From: Scalesia atractyloides
Taxonomy: Eukaryota; Streptophyta; Magnoliopsida; Asterales; Asteraceae
Assembly: GCA_947069175.1 (NCBI GenBank)
Contig: CAMTDV010000022.1
Coordinates: 40,715,027 to 40,779,026 of the forward strand
Length of the DNA: 64,000 nucleotides
Reading direction: 5' to 3'
Part shown: in pieces, positions 32,938 to 44,618 of the stretch
Numbering within the stretch: position 1 is the stretch's first letter
Layout: each line of letters starts with the position of its first letter
Made by a program: the position numbers and the translations under genes
Notes under the pieces: model-generated
Database searches by the model: none
What the model saw: only the letters and a program-made list of their open reading frames with translations
Told to the model about the DNA's origin: nothing

Positions 32938-34260
32938 ACCATTAGATTACTTATCCAAACCATGGACGCCCTATTACCCTAAGTTCTCCAAACCCACTGA
33001 ACTCAAGAGGGATGATGTCTTTTTGGCTTCTACACCACTTCCTCGTGAGACCGATAATTGTCCCTCTAAAAGTATAGATGGATTGGAGACAGAAGTGCCT
33101 GAGGGAGAAACATCCTCCACAAAATCTAACGAAAAAGAATCTTCAGATACTCACACCAAATTTGTAAACGATACTAATGTGTCCAATTCATGTGCAGAAG
33201 AAAATTTAGTTGAGGATACCACACAGAGTGATGAAGAGGAATGTCTGAATACAGTGTTGGTTGTGTTGAGAATTTAGACAGTTTACATGCTCAAACAGTA
33301 TTGGTTGTGTTGAGAATTTAGACAGTTTTAATCTTGGTTTTTCATCAAATCCTGATGTTTTGAACAATGCTAATAACTGTGATGATTTGTGTGATGAGAA
33401 AATGAATTTAGCTACAGGATCTGCATCAACAGATGAATTAGCTTCATCATCTTCAACTGAGGATACCGAATGTTCACCTTCAACTGAGGATACTGAACGT
33501 TCATCTTCAGAGGCTGCATCTGTTGATGCCTCTCCTAGGGTTAACAGTGTGAACGACGACCAACCAACTGTTTCTGTCAACGTTGATGGTGACATAATTC
33601 TAGAAGACATGGGCGACTTAACACAAGGGACTGATTCTGAAATGACCGAAGATGACCACAGTTTTCCAATTGAATCAAACGAAAATTTTAAACATGATCT
33701 TGAATCGGAACCTCAAACTTCTCAAAGTTGCGAGGTTCCACAGTCATCTGCTGAAACTTCAGAACAGGATGTCCCTATAGAGCCACTCGTTTCGTCTACA
33801 GAATCTGTCACGAAGTGTGATTTGAAGAGTAAGACTAAAAAGAAGAGAACACGTCGCTCTAAAAAGAAGAAAACTAAACAAGCATCTACAAAAGCCAAAA
33901 CGACAACAGCTGAGTTTTCTCTTCAAACTGAGGAATTAACTTAGTAGTCGCATGCTGAATCTGTTAAGCAACCAGCTAAACAGATATCAGTTAAAATTTT
34001 GTCAAAATCTCCATGTCCAAAATCTTTCAATATAAATCACAAAACTAACAAGTGTGCTGATGGTTGTGCGCAAGACACCGTCAAGACCAAGACCGTGCAT
34101 TAGCCGTCAGTAACGCCAGTAAGAAACTGACAGACAAATTGCCTAAATTTCCCAAGCTGAACGGACTGTTTTCTTCTAGAAGAGGCATACCTGTTTCAAT
34201 TGTGGATCTCCCAGGCACATTGCTCGAAATTGTCAAAAGACTTTTACCTTTTTCAAAACT
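32938..34260 (+). pseudogene. Element E acidic/basic linker with second zinc knuckle
   Basis: Fragments encode a Ser/Glu/Asp-rich segment (33360-33790) and then a run of Lys/Arg (KSKTKKKRTRRSKKKKTKQA, about 33829-33888) that resembles a nuclear-localisation or RNA-binding tail. A second CCHC knuckle, CFNCGSPRHIARNC, is at 34192-34233 in another frame. A 45-bp in-frame tandem duplication lies at about 33251-33340. The linker joins gag to the protease in this group. Confidence 0.65.
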
Positions 34261-34569
34261 TTGTATTCCAGACATCAGAAGGCCATGCCTAATCGCCCAC
34301 CTGAGGCTTGATTTGTGGCTAAGTCTTCTGATCAAGACTGGAACTTGGCCAAGAAACAAACTGTTAAATCCTTGAGACCTTCAGTTTCCTAGAATCCCTC
34401 TAGTAGTCCTAGGATTCTGCAGAGGTCTGATTTGGTGACATGGAGGCCTAAGTTAGTGGCCAAGAATCAGCCTGCTTCCCCTTGTCTAATGAATCAAAAG
34501 CATCATCAACCTCATCCTCAACTAATTTGATCTTTGTGAGGTTACTTATGTTGATGCAAAAGGCAAACC

Positions 34570-36560
34570 GAGATCTTCCATGGCCTGGGTTCCCGTTTCT
34601 AACTAAAACTGTTGAAATATACAGGAATAGCTTTGGTGCACTCTTGTTCGATTATGGTATATTGATAGGCTGTTCCAGACACATGACAGGAGACATCTCG
34701 TAGTTGAATGACATTCAGTTTTTCGATGGCGGGTTTGTTTCCTTCGCGGGTGGAGAAACCGGAAAAATCACAATGAGTGGAACTGTTTGCAATGGAGCCC
34801 TGAGCTTTAAGAATGCCAATTATGTACCAGAATTGAAGCACAGTCTGTTGAGTGTGTCTCAACTCTGCGACAATCATCTGGATGTTCTCTTCACAAAGAA
34901 AGGATGTTATGTGCTAAAACCAGGTTTAATCATTCCAGATGATTAGATACTTCTGAAAGCTGCAAGAAAAGGAAACGCGTACGTCATTGATATGAACCAG
35001 GCTCCTTCTGACAAGCTCACATGCCTTTTCTCTTCGACAGCCGAACATGACGCCATACTATGGCATTGCAGACTGGGTCACATCAACATGAAGAATTTAA
35101 ATCGTCTTGCACAAGGTGGTTTAGTCAGAGATCTACCAGTTCGTGACTTCATGCAGATCGAAAAATGTGAATCATGTGCTCGTGGGAAACAACATCGTCA
35201 GCCGCATAAAACCAAAGCCATACCCTCTACTTCTCAGGTCTTAGAATTGATCCATATGGATCTCTTCGATCCAACAGACATCCGCATCATTGGAGGGAAG
35301 GCTTACTATCTAGTTATTATTGATGACTACTCTCGATTCACTTGGGTTTTCTTTCTCACACATAAAAGTGAAACAACTGAGTTAGTCAAACAATTTGTCA
35401 CACTTATGGAAAACCAGACAGATTCTACGGTGAAGGCTATTCGGTGTGATAATGGGATAAAGTTTAAGAATCTTACCTTAAACTCTTTCTGCTCCTCTAA
35501 GGGGATTGACTGACAGTTCAGTGCAGCCAGAACCCCACAACAAAATGGGGTTGCAGAACGCAAAAATCGCACCCTTATTGAGGCTGCACGAACTATGCTA
35601 GTTGAATCCGAGCTACCTCTCATCTTCTGGGCAGAAGCAATTAACACTACATGCAATATTCAGAATCATGCCCTGATCAACAATCGCCACATGAAGACTC
35701 CATACGAAGTGGTTGAAGGTCGCAAACCATCGGTCAAGAATTTCCGCAAATTTGGATGTCCTTGTGTACTCCTGCTCATGGACGCTAAAGGAAAGTTTGA
35801 AGCACGCGGGGATCCTTGCATTTTCGTTGGTTATTCGATAAATACGACATATCACGTTTATAACAAGATCAAGAAGATGGTAGTTGAAACCTACAATGTG
35901 GGTTGGCTGGAGGAAAATCCCAAAGACAAATGCATTGGTCCTGACTGGTTATATGACTACTCTACCTTATTTAATCATTTTTATGTGTCTTCTAATGTGC
36001 CTACAAGAAATAGTTCGAATTCTCTCCTTCCAACGGTGCCCATTACTTTTGAAGATGATGCTGACGCTACCGCACTAAATGAAACTCTAAAGAAGCTAAG
36101 TATGGATCCTCCTGGATTCAATGACACTGTATTGCCATCCTCCACAGTTTCACTTTATCAAGACCCACCTATCTCTTCGCCTGTTCAGTCGAATTCTACT
36201 AAAGATGTGGTTTCTTCTCCAGAGCCATCTACGACAAATGAAGGCCTTCCTCCTGATGTTTTGGGCTCCTATTTGTTTCCTGAGCCTACTCCCCTCGATT
36301 GTGAAGTGGATTCCTCACCACATACCTCTACTGGTGCCTCTGTTGAGGGGGAGACATCTGGAGTTGCTTCAGCTAGTATCACCAACTTGCTAACAGATGT
36401 TATGGTTTCCGCTACACCAATACCACATCGTTTACAGCGTGATCACCCCGTTGAGAATATCATTGGTCCGGTAAACGTTGCTGTTTGCACACACCGTCAA
36501 TCTTGGGATATCAATACATGTCTCTATTCTTGCTTATTTCCCAAATTGAACCTAAAAGTA
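34570..36560 (+). pseudogene. Element E protease and integrase, interrupted
   Basis: The protease region (AWVPVSN, about 34581, then a frame-broken D-S-G-C-S-R-H-M-T motif near 34665-34690 lacking two bases) is followed by YVPELKHSLLSVSQLC. Integrase shows LWHCRLGHINMKNLNRL, CESCARGKQHRQPHK (HHCC), HMDLFDPTD, IRCDNGIKF and, after a TGA at 35511, VAERKNRTLIEAARTML, giving the D-D-E set. The C-terminal integrase region runs to about 36450 (HPVENIIGPV). Main lesions: the protease frameshift, a TAG at 34702, a TAG at 34944 and the TGA at 35511. Confidence 0.85.
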
Positions 36561-36569
36561 TTGATGTTG

Positions 36570-38077
36570 CCTTGCAGGAACAAGGCTGGGTTGATGCCAT
36601 ACACGAAGAACTCAATCAATTTGAAAAGCTTGGTGTTTGGCAATTGGTGAAGCTGCCTTAGGGAAAGCGCGCTCTTGAAACTCGCTGGGTTTTTCGCAAC
36701 AAGCAGGATGACACTAGAGTTATCGTTCGGAATAAAGCTAGTCTGGTGGTTCAGGGGTTTCGACGGATCGAAGGTTTAGATTATGATGAGGTCTATGCAC
36801 CTGTCGCGCGTTTGGAGGCTATACGTATCTTCTTGGCATGCGCATCTTACATGGATTTTACTGTCTATCAAATGGATGTCAAGACTGCGTTCCTATACGA
36901 CAAGGTGAAAGAGGAAATATATGTGGCACAACCACCGGGCTTTACTGATCCTGACAAGCCAGATTATGCCTACAAACTAGACAAGGCTTTGTACGGGTTG
37001 CATCAAGCGCCTTGCGCATGGTACGCTACTCTTACAAAGCATCTGCTTGCTCATGACTACACACGGGGAACCATTGACCAAACTCTGTTTATCAAATGCA
37101 TTGATAAGGACATTATTTTTGTCCAAATCTACGTTGATGATATTATTTTTGGTTCCACCAATGATGGTTTGTGCCACGAATGCGAAGAGATCATGAAGAA
37201 GAAATTTGAGATGAGCTCATTGGGGGAGATGACCATGTTTTTAGGACTTCAAGTTCGTCAGAGCCCACAAGGTATACTCATTCATCAAGGAAAATACATA
37301 AACGACGTTCTTGCCAAATTCAAGCTTACAGATTCCAAGCCAATGGCTTCCCCTATTGCAGAACGACCTCTACTAAATGAAGATGCTGAAGGAACGCCTG
37401 TTAATCCTACCATGTATTGCTCAATAATTGGATCACTCATGTATCTCACTGCTAGTCGGCCAGATATCATGTTTGCCGTCTGCAAGTGTGCTCGTTATCA
37501 GGCTACTCCTAAACTTTCTCATTTACATGTTGTTAAACAAATTTTTAGGTACCTCAAAGGGGCTCCATCACTGGGCCTCTAGTATCCTAAAAATTCTGAA
37601 TTTGAATTGTTTGCTTTCTCTGACAGTAATCTTGGAGGTATAGATACGGACATGCGCTCAACTTCAGCTGGTTACCAATTTCTGGGAGATCGCTTAATTT
37701 CGTGGCAATGCAAGAGGCAACAGACGGTTTCGCTTTCCACTGAAGAGGCAGAATATGTTGCAGCTTCTGCTTGCTGCTCCCAGGTTTTATGAATGCAACA
37801 TCAGCTTGCGGATTACGGTTTGACTTATCTAAACACAACAATTTATTATGATAATGATGCCACAATCCAAATCGTTAAAAACCTTGTTTTCCACTCCAAA
37901 ACCAAGCACATCAACATTAAAGTTTATTTTATCCGCGATTGCTATGAGAAGGGTCTCGTAAAGCTTGAGCAAATCAACACTGATGCAAATGTGACGGATT
38001 TGTTCACAAAACGTGTTAGCAACATACGTTTTCAAGTGCTTGTGGATCGTCTCAAAATGATTCGGTTTTTTACCTAG
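36570..38077 (+). pseudogene. Element E reverse transcriptase and RNase H, nearly intact
   Basis: A long clean stretch (36746-37582) carries LDYDEVYAPVARLEAIRIFL, QMDVKTAFLYDKVKEEIYV, ALYGLHQAPCAWY and the catalytic YVDD at 37130-37141. RNase H follows with SDSNLGGIDTDMRSTSAGY, STEEAEYVAAS and YYDNDATIQIVKN up to FTKRV. Breaks are few: a TAG at about 36660, one at 37580 and a TGA at 37790. It is the best preserved enzyme of the window. Confidence 0.9.
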
Positions 38078-38129
38078 GCATCTACTACCTTCGTGTTTGT
38101 TTACTATTTTCCTTTTCTTTTCGTTGCTT

Positions 38130-38900
38130 CATAAATTTGTTCATATCTCTATGCACAAATTTAGGGGGAGAAATCTTAAAAAAAAAAAGAATATTTGCAT
38201 GGATAGGGAAATGAAATGAATATTCGTGATAGAATGTTTGACTAACACATGTAAGGTAAAGAAGCGGAAAAGATTTGGATCGAAAGTGATGTGTCAGTAG
38301 GTCTAAAACTCAACCGGATGGCGAAAGTCAAATGATATAAACATAATGAATTTTGTACTCAGTGGGTCACTTACTGTAGGCGTATGATTTTATGGTCTTA
38401 AATCTTGCGTTGATACATAGCCAAAATCTGAGGTTTTGGGTCTTTATACTGCTGAGTCATCCGGAGATATCTTGACTGCCCTTCTGTTGCATCCAGATTA
38501 TATGCAGACCTAGGCACAGACAGGATATCATTATAAAAGAGCCAACATGGAAAGGACAAAACCTAAGAGAACAAAAGTTTCTTTCTAAGTTCTTACGTAC
38601 CTCAAAAGGTATTTGCCTAACCCTCATCAGTCACTAATGGTCTCTCTGCTGTACGGAAGTACTGACTTGTTCACCAATAGTCCGAGGTTGTACAATAAAG
38701 GATGACCACGATATACTCACCTGCTACGCTGAGCTGTTGTGCTTACCTTGATCGCAGGGGTATGTCATGGTATGGGACACATGAGTATCTTAGTATAATA
38801 TTACCTTAAGCATATCATGATGTCTGAACTACAAGGGTTGAGTTTTAGATTTAAGTGGACAAGTATATTGACAATTGCTTAGACCAACTGAACCTGCTCA
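38130..38900 (+). other. Conserved non-coding block after pol of E
   Basis: No open frame is shared with element D, yet long stretches match D at 43190-43960: AAATTTAGGGGGAGAAAT at the start, CTTAAATCTTGCGTT...GCCAAAATCTGAGGTTTT, CAGGATATC, then GTACTGAC and TACCTTGATCG. The gaps between the two are not multiples of three. The role is unknown; RNA structure, splicing or promoter function are options. Confidence 0.75.
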
Positions 38901-39084
38901 TACTGAAAAATGTTCCTTAGTCAGTGCTTGAAACGATTTGATCCCTTAGCAAGGCTGTTTTAATTGTTTATGTCTGTTTTAATAAGTTTTCCTTGTGAAA
39001 TGTTAAAAGATGATTGGATGCTTGGTTAGTTTACTTGATGAATTTTGGTAGGATGTTTTTCTGTCAAGAGATATTGGACTGGCC

Positions 39085-39290
39085 TAGTGTGCTTTCGGAT
39101 TTGGGCCAGCCTAATGAATTGGGCTCACTTGGGCCAAAGGGTTACTGTTCCGATTGAACTTGTCCGGAAAGGCCCATTTGGATCTTTCCGGACAGGCCCA
39201 TTGTGTTACTGTTCCAGATTGGGCCTGTCACAAGCCCAATCCAGATTCAAAATTCCAGGCCCAAGCCCATTTCAGAAATATTTATTGGCA
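39085..39290 (+). promoter_or_regulatory. TGGGCY-rich spacer upstream of ORF3 in E
   Basis: Nine TGGGCC/TGGGCT motifs, counting both strands, lie in about 170 bases (39102-39269). The composition resembles the U3 part of the LTR of the same element. No strong TATA box follows. A possible internal promoter; inferred only from motif content. Confidence 0.45.
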
Positions 39291-39680
39291 TCTCTGCTTT
39301 CATTTCAGATTATCCGAAATCCGAATTACAATTGTCTTCTCTGATTCTCTCTCGAATTAAGCATTTCGGACAGCTTATTCCGGATTAAGTACATGTGTAT
39401 TCCGGATGAATTTAATGAATATTTAATGCATTTCAGATTACATTCCGGATTAATCTTCAAATACTAAGCATTTTGGATTATATTCCGGATTGGTATTCAT
39501 CCGAAATGATGAACTCGGATATCATTTCGGATTGGATCTTCATCCGGGATGCATATTTATCCGATATACATAATCCGGATTGTATCTTTGACCATGCTAT
39601 TTGACCTCCTCAATCCGGATTGATGAAAGTTTATTCTGGATTCATTCTGAACTGTTAGTAATCCGGATGTGAAATTTGGA
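39180..39680 (+). repeat. TTCCGGATT motif array upstream of ORF3 in E
   Basis: At least seven exact TTYCGGA motifs plus several ATCCGGAT variants, the same motif family as in the leaders of D and E. It ends about 150 bases before the ORF3 start. Confidence 0.85.
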
Positions 39681-39834
39681 CCTTTTCAATTTTTGAACCC
39701 CTTAACTAATTTGAACTAGTATTAATTTGAACCTTGACTTCTGTTTGACCTGTCCAGTTAGTTTTGACTGCCATATAGCTAAACTTAGTTAACTTCCGTT
39801 AGTTGGTTTTTAACTTTGTTGATTTTTGATAGAT

Positions 39835-42471
39835 ATGGTGGAAGAAGCTTTTGACGCAGTGATGCTGGTTGACGAACATTTTCATAACCAGGCTGGGTAT
39901 CTCTGAGACCCACCAGCTGAGTATTTTCAGGAATTTCAGCCAATGATCGTGGGGCTCAACACTTGCAGAATTCCATATGCTCTCCGTGCGAACCCCGTGA
40001 TGTACAGAGATTTAGTGCACTCGTTTTGGAAAAGAGCACGGATACAACCGAGGGGTGATGATGGTAGACCTTTTATACATTCGCAGATTCAAGGGAAGGA
40101 GATTGTGGTAAATGAGGTCTGTGTGAGGGAGGTGCTACACTTAACAGATACCTTCAGTGATCCAACAATGTACATCAAAGAAAAGGTGCTGCCGGTACTC
40201 ATGGAGATGGGGAGGTTACTCATACACATGTTCATGCAGTGTGTGTCGGAAAACAAAGGCGGACTGGATCAGCCAAATTAGGCACGGACATCTCCGATAG
40301 TTTCATTAGTCATGGACTGGAAGTATAACTATTCTGGTTATATCTTCGATAACATGAAGAAAATCTTAGAGTAGTCCAAGAAACGGATGTTTCTGTTATA
40401 CCCACGTTTTATCCAGCTGATACTTGATGCCCATTATCCAGATTTAGCGAAGGATGCTACTGACGCTAATCTATTGAATATGAAGCCAATGGGGCCTACT
40501 ATTTTTTTAAACTATGAAGAAGAACCGCTCTACCTCAAAGACGGTATTTGTAGGTAGGTTTCCTCTGAAGAACTTTGGAATGTTTTCTGAAGTTGTTGGT
40601 TTGCATGCTCCACCACCTCCTCCTCCTCCAGTAAATGCGATTTTGGTTGAAGAACACGATATACCGGCAAAGGAAAAGGAGATAGAAGTAGAGAATTTAG
40701 TCTCAGATGATGAGGATGATGTTAGCCAAGCCTTTCTGGATGATCTTGATGCGTTCAATGCTACTTTAACTCCTGTTCTACCAGAGTTGTCGCCTGAGAA
40801 CCTAGCTGCCTTGATCGCTCAATTGAAGGATATTCAAGAGAAACAAGGTGATCCCCACTTGACATTCCGTCTATTATTGCAACAACCGTTCAGACTGAAG
40901 AAGATGACGAAGACGAAGAAGAAAGTACCGTTGATCAAGAGGCGAAGAACTGGGCCAAGCAGTTCATGTAGTATATCTGAAGTTCTTGTTGTTGTTACTG
41001 TTGCTGCTTCTGATTTGATTACATCTACCGCTGCTGAGGTTTCTGTTGCTCGTACATCGATGGTTGACACGCCTATTATTTCTGAACAGCAAACCGCTAC
41101 TATCATTACACAGTCCACAGTTGTATCAGTTCCTGTTGACACAACATTGCAAATGATGGAATTTGGAGGTAGTTCGTCTGGTGCCGGTGGTTTGGAAGCG
41201 GGTGGTAGTGGAGTTGGTTATTCTGATGCTGCTGCTGACGATTATATGTGTAGATCTGAGAAGAGGGCATTCGAGTTTAGGGGATTGGACAGTGATGATA
41301 ATGATACAGAGGTGGATGTAGTTGATTTGGAGAAACGGATAGTAGTCTCTAATCGGAGGTAATGTTAAAGGATGCTCAGATTGCCTCTCTGTAGAATCAC
41401 TTAGATGTTCGAGATCAAACTATCGATCACCTTCAGGGGGATGTAACGATGCTTATGACTATTGTGTTTGATTTAAGGGGCAAACTGGAGACCAAGTTTG
41501 GCAGGGAGTTTAGCGATCCTACCGATGATCCAATGAATGTTGAAACTAGACATCGTGCAACACAGTAGCATATGGCAAAAGAAACTGGAGAATAGAGGTT
41601 GGCAGCTGAGCAGTTAGCAGCCGAACGTCAAGCCGGTCTCGATGATTACTTAAGCGATCCACGTAAAACGTTCACTGCCAGTCAGAAATGTACTGCAGAC
41701 CAGAGGAAGAAGAACCAAATGGTATTGATGAAGAATGTTAACGTGAATCCTCTGGACGAAAATTTTCAGCTGAAAGATCCAACCAATCAATCTGAGAGAT
41801 ACGTGATGGAGTTGGGATCCAGTTATTATAGTAAGGTGGGCAACAAGTCAAAGGTGCTGAGTTGGATGTATGATCATGTTAAAAACATGTGGATCATTGT
41901 GTGCCAGGATGGAATGAGGGAATATTATTCAAAAGAATCGCAGTTTGAGACATGGACTAAAGTTGCACTGACTGATCTTTTAAGAGCTCCATACACTGAC
42001 GACGACACTACAGAGCGTGGACCAGGTTGGAAATTCTTTAAGAAGCTTGAACGTGAGGTTAGGAGCGGATTTAAGAGTATGAAGACTGCTGAACCGTACT
42101 TGAGAGCAGCTAAGAGTGTTCGCGATGCGCATACGGGCAAAAGGTTTAAATCTATGATGTGGCCGCATACAGATAAAAAGTTAGTTATTCCCGTTGCTCC
42201 TACCTTTCCAAAGGGAATTCTGAAGAACTTCAACTTTTGGTTGTACGATCCGAAAGTCGGAAGTGTTGCTATTGTAACAAAATAGAAGGCGTTTAGGGTA
42301 AACGATGTGGTGGATCTGGTTAACTTTCATGATGAAGATTTACAAGTTCTGGCTTCTCATCAAATACGTACTGTAGAGCTATATGAGGTGTGTGCTAAAG
42401 ATTGGACGGCTGTAGTTGCTGGTATTATTGTTGGGCGTTTGGGTGTTGATGCGGCACCAAAGGACAAATGA
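39835..42471 (+). pseudogene. Element E ORF3 (envelope-position ORF), decayed
   Basis: Starts MVEEAFDAVMLVDEHFHNQA at 39835 and ends DAAPKDK at 42471, about 880 codons. The N-terminal third has a conserved-looking segment (MGRLLIHMFMQCVSENKGG, then NYSGYIFDNMKKILE and FLLYPRFIQLILDAHYPDL). The middle is Pro-, Asp/Glu- and Val/Thr-rich; the last third is basic (41599-42285). Stops at 39904, 40279, 40372 and others, plus two frame changes, break it. Its position after pol is that of the envelope-like ORF of SIRE-type elements, and I recall similar proteins in daisy-family repeats. No signal peptide or clear membrane segment is visible, so an envelope role is unsupported. Confidence 0.7.
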
Positions 42472-42489
42472 CGAAACCTAAGGGGAGAA
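42472..42489 (+). other. Polypurine tract of element E
   Basis: AAACCTAAGGGGAGAA directly before the 3' LTR start TG at 42490; also contains the end of ORF3. Confidence 0.8.
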
Positions 42490-42792
42490 TGTTTGACTTG
42501 GAACTTTAAAGGTTTATTGATTTATAGTATATTTGAGCTTTTGGGATTAGATTGGGCTTCCTAGTGCCTAGTGGGCCTAGGGTTGTACTTTTGGGCTTTG
42601 TGCTGGTTATAAGTAGATGGGTTAGGTCATTTAGTAGGGGTTAGAGAATTGATAGCAAAAACATGTATCTGATATCTTTTGGTGTATGTAAGTTATATTA
42701 TTCAAGTTATTCAAGTTGTTCTTCTTCCTAATCATAATTTCCGCTATTGATTAGGTTAGTGATACCTGTTTGATCCGTTCATGGGACTTACA
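42490..42792 (+). repeat. 3' LTR of element E
   Basis: Matches 29891-30184. Carries a 9-bp duplication (TTATTCAAG repeat near 42705) absent from the 5' LTR and several substitutions, including in the TATA box. Confidence 0.92.
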
Positions 42793-43185
42793 AGAACTCT
42801 AATGATCAAAGATTTCGTGAAAATTATAAAACGTGTCCAACAACTTGGAAGACATCCAAGACACTAGTAGGGTGTGATGGATATTGGATGGATGTTCCAA
42901 TGGTTGATGGATCTGGATGACCCAAGACCTTTAAGGCTTGGGTTCCCCAGTCTAACTAAGTTGTTGAGTGTATGCAGGATGACCAAGAAGGACTGTTGAT
43001 GTGTTCAACAGTGGTTATTCCTGTAAATCATCTGAGGTGAATAGTAGGTTACACATGGTAACGAATTATTTACTTCTAAGTTAGATATTGGTTTACTAAT
43101 AGTGAAAAACCTTTTTGCCAGGTTGAAGTGGGAGTTTGTTTGTGTTCAAATTTCTGTTTTAAAACTTTACTCCATAAAAACAAAA
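42793..43185 (+). pseudogene. Element D: short remnant after the E insertion
   Basis: The only recognisable coding trace is FKAWVPQSN at about 42931-42957, the linker that precedes the protease in E (AWVPVSN). It is followed by stops. The protease active site, integrase, RT and RNase H are absent, so a large internal deletion had removed pol of D. Confidence 0.55.
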
Positions 43186-43189
43186 ATTT

Positions 43190-44618
43190 AGGGGGAGAAA
43201 TTTCCCTAAGCCAAAAAGAGTTTTAGTTAGTGCGTGAGTTTAAGGGAGTAAGTTGAAAATTTTAAAGTTTTTCAAAATTTAAAAAATGAGTTTCACTGTG
43301 TGAAAAAGAAGAAATGATAGTACATTAGCAAGTTAGACTGTCACACTGAAATTAAAAGAAAATTGCTTAAGTGTGATTGCAGCTTCATCATATGATGTAC
43401 CAGTAGGCAAAAGGCATGAAATAATCAACTTACCTTTGTGATACAAATAAACTAAACTGTGTAGGAGTGGGTAACATATCAGTGGCGTATGGTTTTATAA
43501 CCTTAAATCTTGCGTTTATAGATTGCCAAAATCTGAGGTTTTAGGTCTTTATATTGTTTATTCATCCGGGGTATCAAGGTTGTCCTTCTAGTGGATCCAG
43601 ATATATGCTGACCTAGGCACAACCAGGATATCTTAAAAGAGCAAAAATGCCAAATCCCAAAAATTGAAGAAGCTTTCCTAGATAGTCATTTAAATGTGCA
43701 AATTGCATTATTCATACCAAAATTTGGTATTTGTCCTAACACTCATTGGATAATTTTGTCTCTTTACTGTATGGAAGTACTGACCTGATCATCAATTATC
43801 AAACGTTGCAATTCAAAAGGTTGAATTTCAGTATACTCACCTACTATGATGAATTTTTGTGCATACCTTGATCGTGGGTGTATGTCCTAAAGTGGGACAC
43901 ACTAGTATATCAGTATAAATCATCTAAACAGATCACGAGGTAATGGTACTTGAAATGTTCATGTATTTTGTTTAAGTGGATAAACAATACTGGTAATCTT
44001 CTTGAACTGTTTTTCATGAATATTACATATAGAAAAATCGAATAGTGTGAAAACAGTTTGACGTTGCTGATATGATCTTCTTAACGGTGATTCTCACAAA
44101 AAATAGAGTGTTTAATTTCTTGTTAGTTACTTGTTTTCAGAAAATATAAAAATACAAAAGATTTGTTTTTAAAGTATCCGAGTTTGATCTGATAAGTTGT
44201 TTGTTTTTGCATGATAAGATAAAATATTGGTTTATCATTAATGTAGAAAAGGACTAATGGTTTTTCGAGTTACTTGCTTGTGTTTCTAAACAGATTGATG
44301 CAGTTATCAAAATGAAGTGTAGAATTCAAGTAAAGTACATTTTTTTAGAATGGAGTGAAGAGTGTGAGAGAATGCATGGTAGGATCCTTCTACTACATTG
44401 CAAAGGGAGATATAGAGGAATTTGGAGATAAGAGCTTAACTAGAGAATGCTAGTTCGCTAATCTACAGCGAATGAAAGTCTTGGAGATTGGAAGCATCAG
44501 CTTAGGGGGAGTCTGTTGATGTTAGAAACTGTGTGTAGTTGAAGCTATCCAAAGACCAAAAATTTACAAGATGTTTGAAGATAAAGTTACACTATGAAGC
44601 TATTGTCAAGTGGGAGTC
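43190..44618 (+). other. Element D 3' non-coding region with block conserved with E
   Basis: Starts at AAATTTAGGGGGAGAAATTT and matches 38155-38860 of E in several blocks up to about 43960. No ORF3 follows; from 44000 to the LTR the sequence is AT-rich with no gene. A purine-rich CTTAGGGGGAGTCTGTTG near 44504 duplicates the sequence before the LTR at 44611. Confidence 0.7.

Larger units (their letters stand above)
29891..42792 (+). mobile_element. Element E: Copia element with a third ORF
   Basis: LTRs of 294 and 303 bp flank primer site, gag, protease, integrase, RT, RNase H, a 1.75-kb spacer, a third ORF and a polypurine tract. Gene order and the third ORF fit the SIRE/Maximus group of plant Copia elements, in which an ORF after pol is often called envelope-like. 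The two LTRs differ at about 18 positions plus one 9-bp insertion. Inserted in element D downstream of its gag. Confidence 0.92.

Noticed and set aside
39835..42471. Host gene of about 880 codons
   Set aside because: It lies between RNase H and the polypurine tract inside the E LTRs and has multiple in-frame stops; it belongs to the element.
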